Shown: positions 25,545 to 32,101 of the stretch, in pieces
Layout of the letters: each line of letters begins with the position of its first letter
Position numbering within the stretch: the first letter of the stretch is position 1
NCBI RefSeq assembly: GCF_000447205.1
Contig: NZ_AUWY01000122.1
Location: 1 to 36,620, forward strand
DNA length: 36,620 nt
Direction of reading: 5' to 3'
DNA from: Sphingobium ummariense RL-3
GTDB lineage: Bacteria > Pseudomonadota > Alphaproteobacteria > Sphingomonadales > Sphingomonadaceae
Notes under the pieces: generated by a model
What the model was told of the DNA's origin: nothing
Databases searched by the model: none
Seen by the model: only the letters and a program-made list of their open reading frames with translations
Made by a program: the position numbers and the translations under genes

Positions 25545-25895
25545 GTGGCAGTTAATAAACCAATCACGATCAGCTACGCCACTCCCGCAAGTGATGGTGC
25601 GGTGTCTTTCAACACCGTCTGGATCATCACTCTTGATGGCCTATCCCCAACTGGCACTCCAGTTGAAGCATATCTCAGCATTTCCCAAAATCAGCGCAGA
25701 AAGCTGTTACTCAGTTTGGAAGACGGTCTGACGTGGAATGACACCGACAAGTCGGTTCACGTCCTCATCCGCAATGGCCAGCTATCTTTCATTCGCGACG
25801 ATAGCGAGATGGACTACGAGTTCTGGATTGTTTGGGACAACACCAATCTGCAGCGCATCGCATATGGAACCGTAACAGCGGTCAGGGTGGACTAA
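25545..25895 (+). CDS. Small structural protein of the second fibre operon
   Basis: A 116-residue beta-rich protein. The start is GTG 25545, 8 nt after a GGGGAGG site. The sequence (NKPITISYATPASDGAVSFNTVWIITLDG..., SLEDGLTWNDTDKSVHVLI, DYEFWIVWDNTNLQRIAYG) has the look of an immunoglobulin-like or fibre-head binding fold. Its stop overlaps the collagen fibre start (TAATG), so it is made together with that fibre and may anchor or fold it. No family is recognised. Confidence 0.62.
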   Translation: MAVNKPITISYATPASDGAVSFNTVWIITLDGLSPTGTPVEAYLSISQNQRRKLLLSLEDGLTWNDTDKSVHVLIRNGQLSFIRDDSEMDYEFWIVWDNTNLQRIAYGTVTAVRVD

Positions 25896-27625
25896 TGGCA
25901 CAAGAAGTCGGGCTTACCGAACTTGCCGCACAGGCTGAAATTGAAATCATCGACGTGAATAGCGGCTTGGTCGCCATTCCCGGCCCCAAGGGTGACAAAG
26001 GCGATCAGGGCGATGTCGGTCCAGAAGGCCCGCAGGGCGTGGCTGGTCCTGCTGGTCCGGTTGGCGCTGCTGGCCCGAAGGGTGACAAGGGCGATAAAGG
26101 TGACATCGGCAATACCGGCCCGGTTGGTCCCGCCGGTCCGATTGGTCTGACCGGCGCAAAAGGCGATAAAGGCGACACTGGCGAGCGTGGCCCGCAAGGT
26201 GCGACCGGGCCAACCGGGGAAATCGGCCCCAAGGGTGACAAAGGTGAAACGGGCGCGGCTTCCACCATTGCTGGACCTATCGGCCCAGTTGGTCCGCAAG
26301 GTCCAAAGGGCGACAAAGGTGATCGCGGCGATACCGGACTTACAGGCGCTCAAGGTCCGAAAGGAGATACGGGCGCAACCGGCCCCGCCGGTGCCGCTTC
26401 CATGGTGCCCGGTCCCAAGGGAGATACCGGCGAACGCGGACCACAGGGCGAGACTGGCCCAACCGGCGCAGCTTCCACCATTCCCGGTCCACAGGGTCCA
26501 AAGGGTGACAAGGGCGATACCGGGCCAGCCGGTGCGCCTGGCACTCCCGGTCCTGCTGGCACCGATGTCGCTGATTTCTATTTTGAGGATGGAACGCTCA
26601 AGCTGGAAATGAGCAATGGCTCTATCTGGGAAGCGTTCATCCCGGTTGGTGAAGGTGGCTCAGGCACACCCGGTCAGGACGGCGTTGGCGTCGTTAGCGT
26701 GGCAATCAATGGCGCCGGCTACCTCCTCGTCACTCTTAGTGATGGCAACGTGATCGATGCCGGTGTGGCCAAGGGTGCAGACGGTGCGGCTGGCGCGACA
26801 GGCCCAAAGGGCGACACAGGCGCAACCGGCGCAAACGGCATTGGTGTTCCGGCTGGCGGTTCGACGGGTCAAGTTCTCCGCAAGACCAATGGCACCGACT
26901 ACAATACATCATGGGTCACGCTGAGCGGCATCCCGACCGGCGGCGCGACGGGGCAGGTTTTGGCCAAGAGCAGTGCCACCAACTACGCGGTCGGCTGGGT
27001 TACCCCATCGAGTGGCGGCGGTGGCACCGGCAAGCCTTGGTATTTCGATGCACCGCTTGCCAGCACCTTCACGCTCCAGAGCGGCAACGCCGTCCAGCTA
27101 TCTCTGACCGACGACCCCGATGCTGGCCTGCTTGTAAAGAGTGGCGCGAGCGCGACAGGCGACATCAGCCGCGTGGCCTACAGGACGCTGACGAACAAGG
27201 CTCTCGATTGGGATGTCGTGATCCGTGCCCCGATCATCATGAACGATTCCGACTACCGCAAGGGTGGCTTGATGGTCATGGACAGCACGACGAACCGCCA
27301 CATCATCTGTGGTCAGATGAACGAGTATCAGCCGTTCGGCATCATCAAGTTCACGGGCCTGACGGGTGGATATGGCGGCTCGATCACCGCTCAGGCGTTC
27401 AAGTCTCAGCCCGACTTCTACCGCGCATCATGCGTGGGATCGACGCTGACATTCTACGTCAGCCATTGCGGCAAGAACTGGCTCCAAGTCGGCGCTACCG
27501 CAATTGGCGACGCGTTCGGCGCAAGGCCAGACAGGATCGGCGTGGGCTTCAACATCAGCACAAGCGATCCACTACAGGCGTCTATGACCGTCGATTGCTT
27601 CAAGCTCACTGGCCCGGCTGTCTAA
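25895..27625 (+). CDS. Collagen-like tail fibre protein
   Basis: A 576-residue fibre. Residues about 30-223 are Gly-X-Y collagen repeats rich in GPKGDKGD, GPQGPKGD and GPAGP units, broken three times by an 'AAS(T/M)(I/V)xGP' insert that repeats regularly. A short globular piece (DFYFEDGTLKLEMSNGSIWE) follows. A second short collagen run is at about 293-315, then two copies of a fibre repeat, GGSTGQVLRKTNGTDYNTSWV and GGATGQVLAKSSATNYAVGWV. The C-terminal 200 residues form a LamG/concanavalin-like receptor-binding head. The ATG start overlaps the preceding stop. Such phage collagen fibres form trimers and bind cell surfaces. Confidence 0.87.
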   Translation: MAQEVGLTELAAQAEIEIIDVNSGLVAIPGPKGDKGDQGDVGPEGPQGVAGPAGPVGAAGPKGDKGDKGDIGNTGPVGPAGPIGLTGAKGDKGDTGERGPQGATGPTGEIGPKGDKGETGAASTIAGPIGPVGPQGPKGDKGDRGDTGLTGAQGPKGDTGATGPAGAASMVPGPKGDTGERGPQGETGPTGAASTIPGPQGPKGDKGDTGPAGAPGTPGPAGTDVADFYFEDGTLKLEMSNGSIWEAFIPVGEGGSGTPGQDGVGVVSVAINGAGYLLVTLSDGNVIDAGVAKGADGAAGATGPKGDTGATGANGIGVPAGGSTGQVLRKTNGTDYNTSWVTLSGIPTGGATGQVLAKSSATNYAVGWVTPSSGGGGTGKPWYFDAPLASTFTLQSGNAVQLSLTDDPDAGLLVKSGASATGDISRVAYRTLTNKALDWDVVIRAPIIMNDSDYRKGGLMVMDSTTNRHIICGQMNEYQPFGIIKFTGLTGGYGGSITAQAFKSQPDFYRASCVGSTLTFYVSHCGKNWLQVGATAIGDAFGARPDRIGVGFNISTSDPLQASMTVDCFKLTGPAV

Positions 27626-27658
27626 GGGCCAGCAATAACAAGAAATGGGGTGGTCGCC

Positions 27659-27835
27659 GTGAATGTGAGGGTCGTTCAGAATATCAAAAAATGGGGCAAT
27701 ATCATCTGGAATGCACCCGGTATCAGGAGTGCGGCCATTGCCGTTGCGATCAAAATGCTGGTCCGTATTGGCCTGTCGGCTGGTGCTGCCACCCTCTTGC
27801 TGGCGGTCGCGGAAGCCGTAGCGGGCGGCTTGTAA
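27659..27835 (+). CDS. Small membrane protein, possible lysis accessory
   Basis: A 58-residue protein with a basic amphipathic N-terminus (VRVVQNIKKWGNIIWNA) and one long hydrophobic helix (AGAATLLLAVAEAVAGG). The start is placed at GTG 27659, spaced correctly from GGGGTGG at 27647; GTG 27650 overlaps that site. Its stop overlaps the ATG of the next membrane gene. Paired tiny membrane genes after the tail fibre operon are typical of a lysis cassette; it could be an antiholin or holin partner. Confidence 0.55.
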   Translation: MNVRVVQNIKKWGNIIWNAPGIRSAAIAVAIKMLVRIGLSAGAATLLLAVAEAVAGGL

Positions 27836-28008
27836 TGGTGGATGACATCAAGAACGTGGGGGATGCGATCAGCCTGAGCGTCGTGATTGGCGCGACCATG
27901 GATGTTCTGCCTTCCATCGCGCTCGTCCTAACCGTCATCTGGACCGGGATGCGAATTGTGGAGGGCAGCTATAAATTCTACAAATGGATGAAAGCCAGCC
28001 GCCGCTGA
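27835..28008 (+). CDS. Holin-like small membrane protein
   Basis: A 57-residue protein beginning with ATG at the TAATG overlap. The N-terminus MVDDIKNVGDAISLSVVIGATMDVLPSIALVLTVIWT resembles the small phage holins with 'D.ln.vGdalSi.tvvGtl...LPsIAallTivWt.iRIyE', which form lesions in the inner membrane at lysis. The C-terminus is short and basic (YKFYKWMKASRR). One or two membrane helices are present. No endolysin gene was recognised next to it, which is unusual; it may lie outside the window. The match is from memory of the motif. Confidence 0.66.
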   Translation: MVDDIKNVGDAISLSVVIGATMDVLPSIALVLTVIWTGMRIVEGSYKFYKWMKASRR

Positions 28009-28073
28009 ACCTCGCCTCCCAAAACTACCCAGACTGTAATCTATCGCTAACCCGCAAAGGCTATTGCGGCACC

Positions 28074-28448
28074 ATGGCAATCGTCGGTTTGATCGCAATG
28101 CTGCTCGTCGGCGCATACACCACCGCATATCTATGGGATAATGGCGTTCATCCGCGAACAAGGGGTTCAATGCGGTATCAACGGCGAAAAGCGAACCGTC
28201 TGGGCGTCGGCTTCAACGACGTGTCAGTCAGAACGCGGAACGACCGTTACCCGATCCCAGAATCTCGCCACGGCTCTCATATTAAGACGCTGAACCGAAC
28301 CGTATCGCTTACCTTGCTTTTGGTTGTCGGAGTTCTCGCCATTGTCATCGCAGGTCTGTTGCTTGCCTACGCGCCTGACTTTGGCTGGCCACTTGCCCTC
28401 GTGCTGCTATTCTCTGCGGGCTGGTTAGTTTATCGCCGGGAGGCATAG
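28074..28448 (+). CDS. Membrane protein of unknown function
   Basis: A 124-residue protein (start ATG 28074; an in-frame ATG at 27984 overlaps the holin gene by 25 bases and would add 30 polar residues). Three membrane helices are visible at residues about 2-22 (AIVGLIAMLLVGAYTTAYLW), 78-100 (SLTLLLVVGVLAIVIAGLLL) and 104-121. A basic loop separates the first two (RYQRRKANRLGVGF). No lysozyme or spanin motif is present. Position next to the holin suggests lysis or superinfection functions, but no family is recognised. Confidence 0.55.
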   Translation: MAIVGLIAMLLVGAYTTAYLWDNGVHPRTRGSMRYQRRKANRLGVGFNDVSVRTRNDRYPIPESRHGSHIKTLNRTVSLTLLLVVGVLAIVIAGLLLAYAPDFGWPLALVLLFSAGWLVYRREA

Positions 28449-28470
28449 CGAGGACGACAGGACCCCAACG

Positions 28471-28683
28471 ATGCCAATGGGATCGAACCACGACGAATCC
28501 GGCTGGCTCAACGAACAAGATGGTCAGCTTATTCTTCGTCGCGATGAAGCTGGTCGGTGGCGTCTGGCCGTGGGTTTTTGGCTCTGGTGGAAAGCCCGCA
28601 AGCTGATCGGCAAGCGGGTCCGTGTTCAGGGCGTCAGAGGCGAATTCGACCTGCTTGACGTCCAAAGGCTGGAAGCTATCTGA
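28471..28683 (+). CDS. DUF5818-like small protein
   Basis: A 70-residue soluble protein. The phrase G-W-L-N-E-Q-D-G-Q-L-I-L-R-R-D-E-A-G-R-W-R-L is followed by ARKLIGKRVRVQGVRGEFDLLDVQRL. This matches the outline of DUF5818, a family common in sphingomonads: a small OB-like beta barrel with 'R+lvG.rVrVeGvR.gFdlLdV'. Its biochemical role is unknown. It is the last gene on the plus strand before the non-coding region and is followed 6 bp later by the end of a converging gene. Confidence 0.72.
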   Translation: MPMGSNHDESGWLNEQDGQLILRRDEAGRWRLAVGFWLWWKARKLIGKRVRVQGVRGEFDLLDVQRLEAI

Positions 28684-28689
28684 GCCGAC

Positions 28690-29274
28690 TTAGTTGCGGA
28701 TACCTTTGCGCCCCAGCATTGGCTGCAATTCACGGGACAGCCAATCCTCTACCCCCAAGACGACCAGTCTGGACATGCCGTCATCGGCGGCTGGCGGAAA
28801 CTGCCACGCCTGAACAGTCAAACTCCCATCGATGCCAGTCGCCCATTGCGCCAGCGACAAGGCATATGTGCCCTTCGGCGCGGACAATAGATGCTGGCGC
28901 AGGCGGGTCCGCAAAGTGCCCTTCCGCTTCTGGGTAGCGAAGGAACTGCCGACATACAGCGTAGCGGACGTGATTTTGTTGTCCTGAGGCAGCTTCAATA
29001 CGCCCTTGGACCGCGCTTCCGAATATGCCGCAATCAGCTTCTGCCGATCTACGTCTTCACCAACAGAGATGACGTAGATGCACCGATCACGATCAATTGC
29101 GTCGGTAGCTGTCAAATTGCTGATCGCTTCCTCGCCATGGGCGCGAAGGTCCGAGAATCGCAATGTCACCTTCCCCAACGGCGTTGGCGCTTCTGACGCA
29201 GCAACCAAATCCGCAACAGACCGCAACTCCTTCGCGGCAGAGGACGGCCAAGAGGACAGGTCAGGTATGCTCAA
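28690..29274 (-). CDS. GIY-YIG-type nuclease, putative
   Basis: A 194-residue protein whose C-terminal two thirds fit a GIY-YIG nuclease core. CIYVI at residues 65-69 stands for the GIY strand and LYVGSS at 106-111 for the YIG strand. TRLRQHL (123-129) carries the catalytic Arg and a His, and SRELQPMLGRKG includes Glu182 in the usual metal-binding place with a 'P.lGrkG' end. The start is TTG 29274, 8 nt after a perfect AGGAGG. It converges on the DUF5818-like gene and faces no clear partner. GIY-YIG proteins act in restriction, homing or repair; a free-standing restriction-like or phage-defence role is plausible. The assignment is by motif, unverified. Confidence 0.65.
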   Translation of the reverse strand: MSIPDLSSWPSSAAKELRSVADLVAASEAPTPLGKVTLRFSDLRAHGEEAISNLTATDAIDRDRCIYVISVGEDVDRQKLIAAYSEARSKGVLKLPQDNKITSATLYVGSSFATQKRKGTLRTRLRQHLLSAPKGTYALSLAQWATGIDGSLTVQAWQFPPAADDGMSRLVVLGVEDWLSRELQPMLGRKGIRN

Positions 29275-30046
29275 CTCGATTTCCTCCTTTGCGGGATGGC
29301 CTTATCCTATGGTGCTGATTGAGGGGTTTGTCGGCGAATGACAAGCAGATGGCGAAGCAATCGCGCTGAGCGCATTTCCCGTGGATCATGGAGGACGATA
29401 GCTTGCTCCGCTGCGCTACGTCCTACATCGGCACGATTATCTCGAACTGCGGGCTGTCGCTCCTCGTTCGGATAATCGCTTGATGTATCGCACTTCGTGA
29501 ACTGGTTTGAAGACCTATGGTCGGAACAAGAGCGATGAGCGATTGTGATGAACTGCCTCGAGCGGAAGTGAACGCATTGATCCCCCCGCTACATAGACAA
29601 CATCAATGAACCGCCAGCGGTAAGCCAGCAGTCCTACGTCCATGTAGCGGAGGGATTATAGGGAACGGTTCTGCCTGCGGCTTTCGTTCACGCATTGGAT
29701 CTCATGCAGCTTGTGCTGCACCGGGGTTCGTTGTCGGTCATTGAAATGAGCAATCCCAGCCCTGTCGGGCTAGAGCGGTCGGTTCAGGGCACCATCCAAT
29801 TGGCATCCTGAACTCGTGTTAGTTGGCCAGCGACGGGCCAGAGCTAACTCCGGTTTGGGCTCTTCTTTATACTGGTGCATGGTCGTTTCAGGGACGCTTC
29901 CATCCGTCCTCGCTGACTGTCCCGCAGGGTGCATCAGCCGCCAATCCAGTCGCCGCCTACCAGCTCATCCGCCCGTCTAATTCCGGGTTAGGGTTCTTCT
30001 ACAAATTAGTAGGCCTACGCTACTTGGTTTCGCGCATTTTCGCAGA
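29275..30046. other. Non-coding region rich in inverted repeats
   Basis: No convincing gene. Frames that are open (for example 29823-30122) lack a ribosome binding site and family likeness. Stem-loops seen: a 15-nt pair at 29580-29594 and 29642-29656, enclosed by GTGAACG/CGTTCAC (29568 and 29685 region); GCAGC/GCTGC near 29706-29719; AGCCC/GGGCT at 29758-29771; GTTCAGG/CCTGAAC at 29782-29813 with a CCAATTGG core; and GTTAG..CTAAC with TGGCC/GGCCA at 29818-29848. The density suggests a structured RNA, an origin or recombination site. It is not like any element I know. Confidence 0.5.
29580..29656. repeat. Long imperfect inverted repeat (15-bp arms)
   Basis: Arm ATCCCCCCGCTACAT (29580-29594) is complementary to ATGTAGCGGAGGGAT (29642-29656) with a single mismatch. 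The 47-nt loop contains a small CCGC/GCGG pairing. It is the strongest stem in the non-coding region. No T run follows, so it is not an intrinsic terminator. Confidence 0.65.
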
Positions 30047-30092
30047 TCAAAAGAAAGACCCGCTTAGTGGGCCTGAAGCACTAAGCGGGTCT
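30047..30092 (-). terminator. Rho-independent terminator of the DpdA operon
   Basis: A 14-bp perfect stem (30056-30069 with 30079-30092) around a 9-nt loop. On the minus strand it is followed by TCTTTCTTTT, a T-rich tract. It is correctly oriented to end transcription from the minus-strand operon at 34151-30215, 120 nt past the last stop codon. On the plus strand there is no T tract. Confidence 0.85.
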
Positions 30093-30120
30093 CTATCACG
30101 TTGCTTGTTAGCCGATGGAT

Positions 30121-30166
30121 GAAACGCTTGAACAGCGTTTCAGGCCACCGTTCACTTCTATTTATC
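30121..30166 (-). promoter_or_regulatory. GATAAATA-hairpin element on the minus strand
   Basis: On the minus strand GATAAATA (30166-30159) is followed by a perfect 8-bp stem, GAAACGCT/AGCGTTTC with a 5-nt loop (30141-30121), then the terminator at 30092. This repeats the octamer-hairpin layout of the late-gene modules, but no start codon follows. It could start a small RNA of about 90-110 nt, or simply be part of the operon's 3' end. Confidence 0.4.
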
Positions 30167-30214
30167 ATCCGAGCCAAATTCCGAGGGGCATGTTTAGTCC
30201 CTTCGATTTGCCTA

Positions 30215-30619
30215 TCAAATAAACAGCCGCGATCTTCGCGAACAACGGGTGCCATCCCATTCCTTCAATTTGCTCAGGGCGCGCTCGAACGCATCCACGG
30301 CATCGTCGGTGGGTAGGTAAATCCCTAAGCGAAGTTCGCCGTTGACGCTATCAAGCGCCCACATAGTTTTCTTCCCCTGCTGAATACGTCGGTTCATCAC
30401 ACCCAAGATGCCCCCAGCTAGCGGGATATCCTCTTCGTTCACGACCTCGGCGGTTAGCGAAGTATCGAAGGCCTGACCGATTAGCCTGACCGGCAGCAAA
30501 GATAGACCGGGCAAAAGGCCCGGCACTCCCTCGCCCCAATGCCAGCCCTGCGGTGTCTGGTCGTCAGTGATCTCCACCATCATAAAAGGGCGGCCAGTAG
30601 GGGTAGAAAACGAAACCAT
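30215..30619 (-). CDS. Unknown protein, third gene of the DpdA operon
   Basis: A 134-residue soluble protein. The start ATG 30619 has AAAGGAAG 6-7 nt upstream. The sequence is mixed alpha/beta with TGRPFMMVEITDDQTPQGWHWGEG near the N-terminus and LRLGIYLPTDDAVDAFERALSKLKEW near the C-terminus, ending in a basic tail (RCSRRSRLFI). No motif is recognised. It lies 179 nt after dpdA on the same strand and before the terminator, so it is probably co-transcribed. A role in DNA modification or its protection is only suggested by location. Confidence 0.66.
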   Translation of the reverse strand: MVSFSTPTGRPFMMVEITDDQTPQGWHWGEGVPGLLPGLSLLPVRLIGQAFDTSLTAEVVNEEDIPLAGGILGVMNRRIQQGKKTMWALDSVNGELRLGIYLPTDDAVDAFERALSKLKEWDGTRCSRRSRLFI

Positions 30620-30798
30620 ATGATCTTCCTTTCGTCGAACGCCACCGTTGGGTTCGATCTGTGGTTTGATGACGGTGGCTGGCGGGGGTGGAGCCGTAGG
30701 CCGGACGGGCGTGAACGCTTGCCTTCCCGATCCTACGGCCCCTACTCAGGATCGAGTTGCGCCAATGGATGCGCCGCAATCCTGAGCATCGGTGCGCC
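30620..30798 (-). other. Structured spacer between dpdA and the 134-residue gene
   Basis: The 179-nt gap holds two inverted repeats. CTCAGGAT (30745-30752) pairs with ATCCTGAG (30779-30786), with an inner TTGCG/CGCAA. The second is GCCGTAGG/CCTACGGC at about 30692-30739, with an inner GCGT/ACGC. Neither is followed by a T run on the minus strand, so they are more likely mRNA processing or stabilising structures than terminators. No ORF fits here. Confidence 0.5.
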
Positions 30799-32046
30799 TC
30801 ACAAGGTGAGGAACAACTTGGCATAGCTACGGGCGTAGCTCACGGGATCAGGCTGTTGGAAAATCGAGCGCAGCACTTCGTAGGCACGGATAATCCGCGT
30901 CGGCGCAATCTGCTGGGCGAACACGCTCGGCATCTCCAAGATGGAATTGGCCTCATCAATCGCCGCCAACGTCGCATCGAGATTGTGATGGACGATGATC
31001 GCCTCCGCGAACGTATCCCACGCGCTGCTTTTTCCCGGATTAGGGTAAGCGCAGAGTTCGCCAATGGTCAGCCGTTCGCTGATCCGACTGCTCTTGATGG
31101 GTAGGCTTCGGGGATCAGACGGCGAATGATCCGTATGGGTCGGCGTCTGGTAACTGGTCATCACGAAGTCACCGGGCACGGTGCCGCGATCCTTGGTTAT
31201 ACGCGGCCGTCCAACAAGCCTTCCAAACGCCATCTGCTGTGAAGGGTTGGACGTGTCGAAGGTGATTAGGAAACCGGCCTCCCCCGGCAGTTCACGAAAG
31301 GACTTCTGGATCGCGGACAGCATGACGGCATGGGTGAGTGTGCTACACCCCAGAACGTGAAGCCGATTGCGATCGCCCATGAGGCCAGCAGCGCGAAGGC
31401 GGACGAGCAGTTCGACCAGCCAGACATAATTGTCCCGCATGTCGCCACCCACCGCCCAGCCGTCGAACGGATGGGCCATGATGGCGTTGAGCCATGCGAC
31501 TGCTTCCTTACGGTCCCGCCCCTGCACGACCGACAAGAACCGCGTCTGCCCGGTGCGATGCCGCTGGAAGAAGGCATTGTTGGCGAGCGTCGTGTTCAAG
31601 CAGTCATCAAATGTGGGGAAAAGGGGATTACCCTTCGCGATGGCCATGGTGGGAATGTCGAGCGTCATCGCCTCGTTGGTATTTGCCTCAAGCCAAGTGA
31701 GGGCTTGGGCGCGGGTGGCGTTGCCCTGCCAGAGTGAAGCATTGCTGATGAGCTGGAAGCCACCGCTGTCGCCAAGGATCGTGACGCCAGGACGAGTATG
31801 CTGGAAGATGCCCTTGGGAGTGCTGCCGCCGATGAACTGACCGTAGCTCAACAAAGCGCGGTCGGTCACAAAGAACGGGTTCGCGGGATCGAGAAAATCC
31901 AGATCGGCCGGGGTCGATATACAGGCCGGCAGGTTCCCATCGCGCACCTGCGAAGAGGTCTTGAGCGGCATGGTGTGGGTCGCCTTTTGACCCGCGATGA
32001 GATAGATGGCGCGGCCCTGTTGGCGCGCACGATAGTCGATAATCAT
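30799..32046 (-). CDS. dpdA: DNA 7-deazaguanine transglycosylase (DpdA-like, TGT superfamily)
   Basis: A 415-residue protein of the tRNA-guanine transglycosylase superfamily. LGDSGGFQLIS (Asp93) matches the TGT substrate-binding DSGGFQ motif. LDIPTMAI follows (Asp130), then VVQGRD (174-178), and GWAVGGD (196-202) matches GYAIGG. FDTSNPSQ with Asp264 occupies the place of the TGT nucleophile (FDCVxPTR). The C-terminal Cys zinc cluster of tRNA enzymes is not evident. DpdA proteins exchange guanine for a 7-deazaguanine (preQ0 or derivatives) in DNA, protecting phage DNA from restriction. No preQ0 synthesis gene is in the window, so the host or the missing part must supply it. The start has GGAG 7 nt upstream. 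The phage setting favours DpdA over a host Tgt. Confidence 0.8.
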   Translation of the reverse strand: MIIDYRARQQGRAIYLIAGQKATHTMPLKTSSQVRDGNLPACISTPADLDFLDPANPFFVTDRALLSYGQFIGGSTPKGIFQHTRPGVTILGDSGGFQLISNASLWQGNATRAQALTWLEANTNEAMTLDIPTMAIAKGNPLFPTFDDCLNTTLANNAFFQRHRTGQTRFLSVVQGRDRKEAVAWLNAIMAHPFDGWAVGGDMRDNYVWLVELLVRLRAAGLMGDRNRLHVLGCSTLTHAVMLSAIQKSFRELPGEAGFLITFDTSNPSQQMAFGRLVGRPRITKDRGTVPGDFVMTSYQTPTHTDHSPSDPRSLPIKSSRISERLTIGELCAYPNPGKSSAWDTFAEAIIVHHNLDATLAAIDEANSILEMPSVFAQQIAPTRIIRAYEVLRSIFQQPDPVSYARSYAKLFLTL

Positions 32047-32067
32047 GATGATGCTCCGGGGTGGTGC

Positions 32068-32092
32068 CCCGCGACGGCAGAACCATCGCGGG
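32068..32092 (-). promoter_or_regulatory. Hairpin before dpdA
   Basis: CCCGCGA (32068-32074) pairs perfectly with TCGCGGG (32086-32092) across an 11-nt loop. It lies in the 55-nt gap between the upstream stop and the dpdA ribosome binding site (GGAG at 32054-32057). It could stabilise or process the mRNA; no T run follows. Confidence 0.5.
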
Positions 32093-32101
32093 ACAACAGG
32101 A

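Noticed and set aside
25459..25731. 90-codon plus-strand frame before the collagen operon
   Set aside because: It runs through module J and overlaps the well-supported gene at 25545 in another frame; no ribosome binding site.
25980..26580. Dense short repeats that could suggest a tandem-repeat or CRISPR-like array
   Set aside because: They are collagen Gly-X-Y codon repeats inside a coding frame; spacing is 9 nt multiples with no conserved repeat-spacer units.
26911..28008. Long plus-strand frame overlapping the collagen fibre end and the holin gene
   Set aside because: Only its last 58 codons (27835-28008) form a real gene; the rest is out of frame with the fibre.
29700..29820. A tRNA-like stretch with GGTTC-containing arms
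   Set aside because: No cloverleaf with correct arm lengths, anticodon loop or acceptor stem could be drawn.
29823..30122. 99-codon frame in the non-coding region
   Set aside because: TTG start inside a stem-loop, no ribosome binding site, low-complexity composition, and it runs into the terminator stem.
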